Position numbers and translations under genes: made by a program. Shown here one piece after another: positions 62,404 through 64,000 of a stretch of 64,000 nt of DNA. Origin of the DNA: JBFJKD01 sp041600415 (GTDB taxonomy: Bacteria > Pseudomonadota > Gammaproteobacteria > Pseudomonadales > Porticoccaceae); NCBI GenBank assembly GCA_041600415.1, contig JBFIKF010000005.1, forward strand, positions 1-64,000, given 5' to 3'. A model generated the notes under the pieces. It worked only from the letters and a program-made list of their open reading frames with translations. It made no database searches and had not been told where the DNA came from. Within the stretch, counting starts at the first letter, position 1; each line of letters opens with the position of its first letter.

Positions 62404-63921
62404 ATGACCATGTCGACCAAAAAATCCCGCGTACTGGTGATCGATCCGGACATACATCTTGGCAGGGAGCTCAAGACGTTGCTCGAGTTCCTGGAACATC
62501 CCGTAGTCCTGACCGACAAAGGGAGTGACTGGCAAACAAGTCTCCCTGCGGGAGCCAAGGTAGATGTCGTGTTTATGCGTAATACCGGTGACAACCAGGT
62601 ATTATTGTCGCAGTTGGATTCTATTAAGGCACACGACCCCAAGCTGCCCATCGTATTGTTTCACAAAGACGAGGCTACCGCGCAATTGGCTGTACACCTG
62701 GATCATCAAATTCTGGGCATGCTCGGTTTTCCGCTTAAGTATAAAGATGTTGTGAGTGTACTGAATGCGGTAAATAGTGCCTGCGAAGGGCGGGAAAATT
62801 TACGCAGCGTGGGTTCTCTCGAGCTGTTTCGCAATCTGGTGGGAAATAGCAAGCCAATTCGCAAAGTTAGAGAGCTTATCGATCAGGTGGCGAGCAGTGA
62901 GGCGAGCGTACTGATACTCGGTGAATCCGGTACCGGCAAGGAAGTGGTAGCGCGCAATATACAGTACCAGTCGGCGCGACGGGACAAGCCGTTTGTTCCG
63001 GTTAACTGTGGGGCGATTCCGTCCGAGTTGCTGGAGTCCGAATTGTTTGGTCATGAAAAAGGCGCGTTTACCGGTGCTATCACTACGCGCCAGGGCCGCT
63101 TTGAGCTGGCCGAAGGTGGCACGCTGTTTCTCGACGAAATCGGTGATATGTCGCTGGATATGCAAGTTAAACTGCTGCGGGTTTTGCAGGAAAAAGCTTT
63201 TGAGCGAGTGGGCGGCAACAAAACCATACAGGCCAATGTCAGAATTATCGCCGCTACTCATCGCAATCTCGAACATCTGGTCGCCGAGGGCAAGTTCCGG
63301 CTCGACCTGTTTTATCGTTTGAATGTTTTTCCCATTGAAATGCCCGCGCTACGTGATCGCACCGAAGATATCCCGATGCTCGTACAGCAACTCGTGGCGC
63401 GTCTGGAAGGTGAGAATCGCGGCTCGGTCGGCTTCAGTCCCGGCGCGTTGCGCACACTTGCGCACTATCCGTGGTTTGGTAATATTCGCGAGCTGGCCAA
63501 TCTGGTGGAGCGGCTGTCCATATTGCATCCCAACAAAACTATCATCTGGCAGGATCTCCCGGATAAGTATCGCCAGGAAATTAATGGTGTGGATTTAGAC
63601 ATGGAAGCTGATACCCAGGACTCGGTCGACTATGCCGACGCGGACTCCGCTACGGGGTCAATGCGTCCAGGTTCTGAGCCGCGGCCGTCCCGGCGCAATG
63701 CGGGCCTGGCCAGTGGTGATAGTGCGGAATTTCCGGAAGGTGGCATCGACTTGAAAGAATATCTTCAGGAACTGGAAGTTGGATTGATTCAGCAAGCCCT
63801 GGATGAATCCGACTGGGTAGTTGCGCATGCAGCCAAACTACTTAAATTGCAGCGTACGACTCTGGTGGAGAAGATACGTAAATTTGACATTACACGTCTG
63901 GATTCTGCGTCGAACTTTTGA
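62404..63921 (+). CDS. fleQ: Flagellar master regulator FleQ
   Basis: Sigma54-dependent activator of flagellar genes, in Pseudomonas also a c-di-GMP-responsive switch; 505 residues. The receiver-like N-terminal domain lacks the usual phospho-aspartate (VVFMRNTGD), as in FleQ. The AAA+ domain has Walker A GESGTGKE (173-180), the sigma54-contact loop GAFTGA (220-225) and Walker B GGTLFLDEIGD. The C-terminal Fis-type helix-turn-helix ends AAKLLKLQRTTLVEKIRKF. R143 in LFRN, R184-N185 and R333 match c-di-GMP-contacting positions of P. aeruginosa FleQ. AAGGA precedes ATG 62404; ATG 62410 is an alternative. Confidence 0.95.
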   Translation: MTMSTKKSRVLVIDPDIHLGRELKTLLEFLEHPVVLTDKGSDWQTSLPAGAKVDVVFMRNTGDNQVLLSQLDSIKAHDPKLPIVLFHKDEATAQLAVHLDHQILGMLGFPLKYKDVVSVLNAVNSACEGRENLRSVGSLELFRNLVGNSKPIRKVRELIDQVASSEASVLILGESGTGKEVVARNIQYQSARRDKPFVPVNCGAIPSELLESELFGHEKGAFTGAITTRQGRFELAEGGTLFLDEIGDMSLDMQVKLLRVLQEKAFERVGGNKTIQANVRIIAATHRNLEHLVAEGKFRLDLFYRLNVFPIEMPALRDRTEDIPMLVQQLVARLEGENRGSVGFSPGALRTLAHYPWFGNIRELANLVERLSILHPNKTIIWQDLPDKYRQEINGVDLDMEADTQDSVDYADADSATGSMRPGSEPRPSRRNAGLASGDSAEFPEGGIDLKEYLQELEVGLIQQALDESDWVVAHAAKLLKLQRTTLVEKIRKFDITRLDSASNF

Positions 63922-64000
63922 CAAGCCCCTGCGCGTCCGCGTTAACCTGCTGAATTACTTTTACTTTCAACTATAGGCATAGTTTTTGCTCTACCTCTGT
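63922..64000. other. Sequence after fleQ
   Basis: 79 bp to the window edge. No start of a gene can be placed. In Pseudomonas the next genes would be fleS and fleR, but nothing here proves that. Confidence 0.5.

Overview
The window is one continuous piece of a gammaproteobacterial chromosome. The gene order is Pseudomonas-like: fliC-flaG-fliD-fliS-fliT-fleQ, apaG-rsmA-pdxA-surA-lptD, lnt-leuS-lptE-holA and the amgK-murU pair. Several protein motifs match, for example the cysteine-bearing N-terminus of LptD. A free-living, polarly flagellated marine relative of Cellvibrio/Halieaceae is my best guess. That is an inference from gene content, since no rRNA gene is present. I found no tRNA, CRISPR array, insertion sequence or prophage.

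1-14.2 kb holds the end of tuf and then 27 genes in one direction: the S10, spc and alpha ribosomal-protein operons, with secY and rpoA. A strong sigma70-type promoter sits inside the terminator hairpin of tuf. A second possible promoter precedes rpsM, and a clear terminator follows rplQ. At 14.4-15.3 kb lies a haloalkane dehalogenase, an accessory gene next to the ribosomal block.

15.3-22.3 kb (minus strand) is the lptD-surA-pdxA-rsmA-apaG-apaH operon: outer-membrane assembly, pyridoxal phosphate synthesis, rRNA methylation and Ap4A hydrolysis. A candidate sigmaE promoter lies in front. Facing away from it are amgK and murU (peptidoglycan sugar recycling) and an aromatic/aspartate aminotransferase. 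An acyl-CoA ligase, a DUF815 ATPase and a CurA-type reductase follow. 29.5-39.1 kb (minus strand) carries miaB, phoH, ybeY, corC, lnt, leuS, lptE and holA.

39.2-43.9 kb is the least standard part: a DUF1820 protein, an unrecognised small membrane protein, a SPOR-domain protein and two convergent diguanylate cyclases. One cyclase keeps the c-di-GMP inhibitory site and the other has lost it.

44.1-63.9 kb is flagellar: flgA, flgM and flgN leftward; flgBCDEFGHIJKL, fliC, flaG, fliD, fliS, fliT and fleQ rightward. Readable control sites suggest the usual hierarchy. FleQ and sigma54 would act at the divergent flgA/flgB promoters, possibly at fliD and at one cyclase gene. FliA (sigma28) would act at flgM and fliC. 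FleQ keeps the arginines expected to contact c-di-GMP, so the nearby cyclases could feed into this regulon. I did not find a clearly unknown multi-gene system. The most interesting leads are the cyclase in the flgA-flgM-flgN neighbourhood, the palindromes in front of flgA and fleQ, and the 34-codon frame between flaG and fliD.
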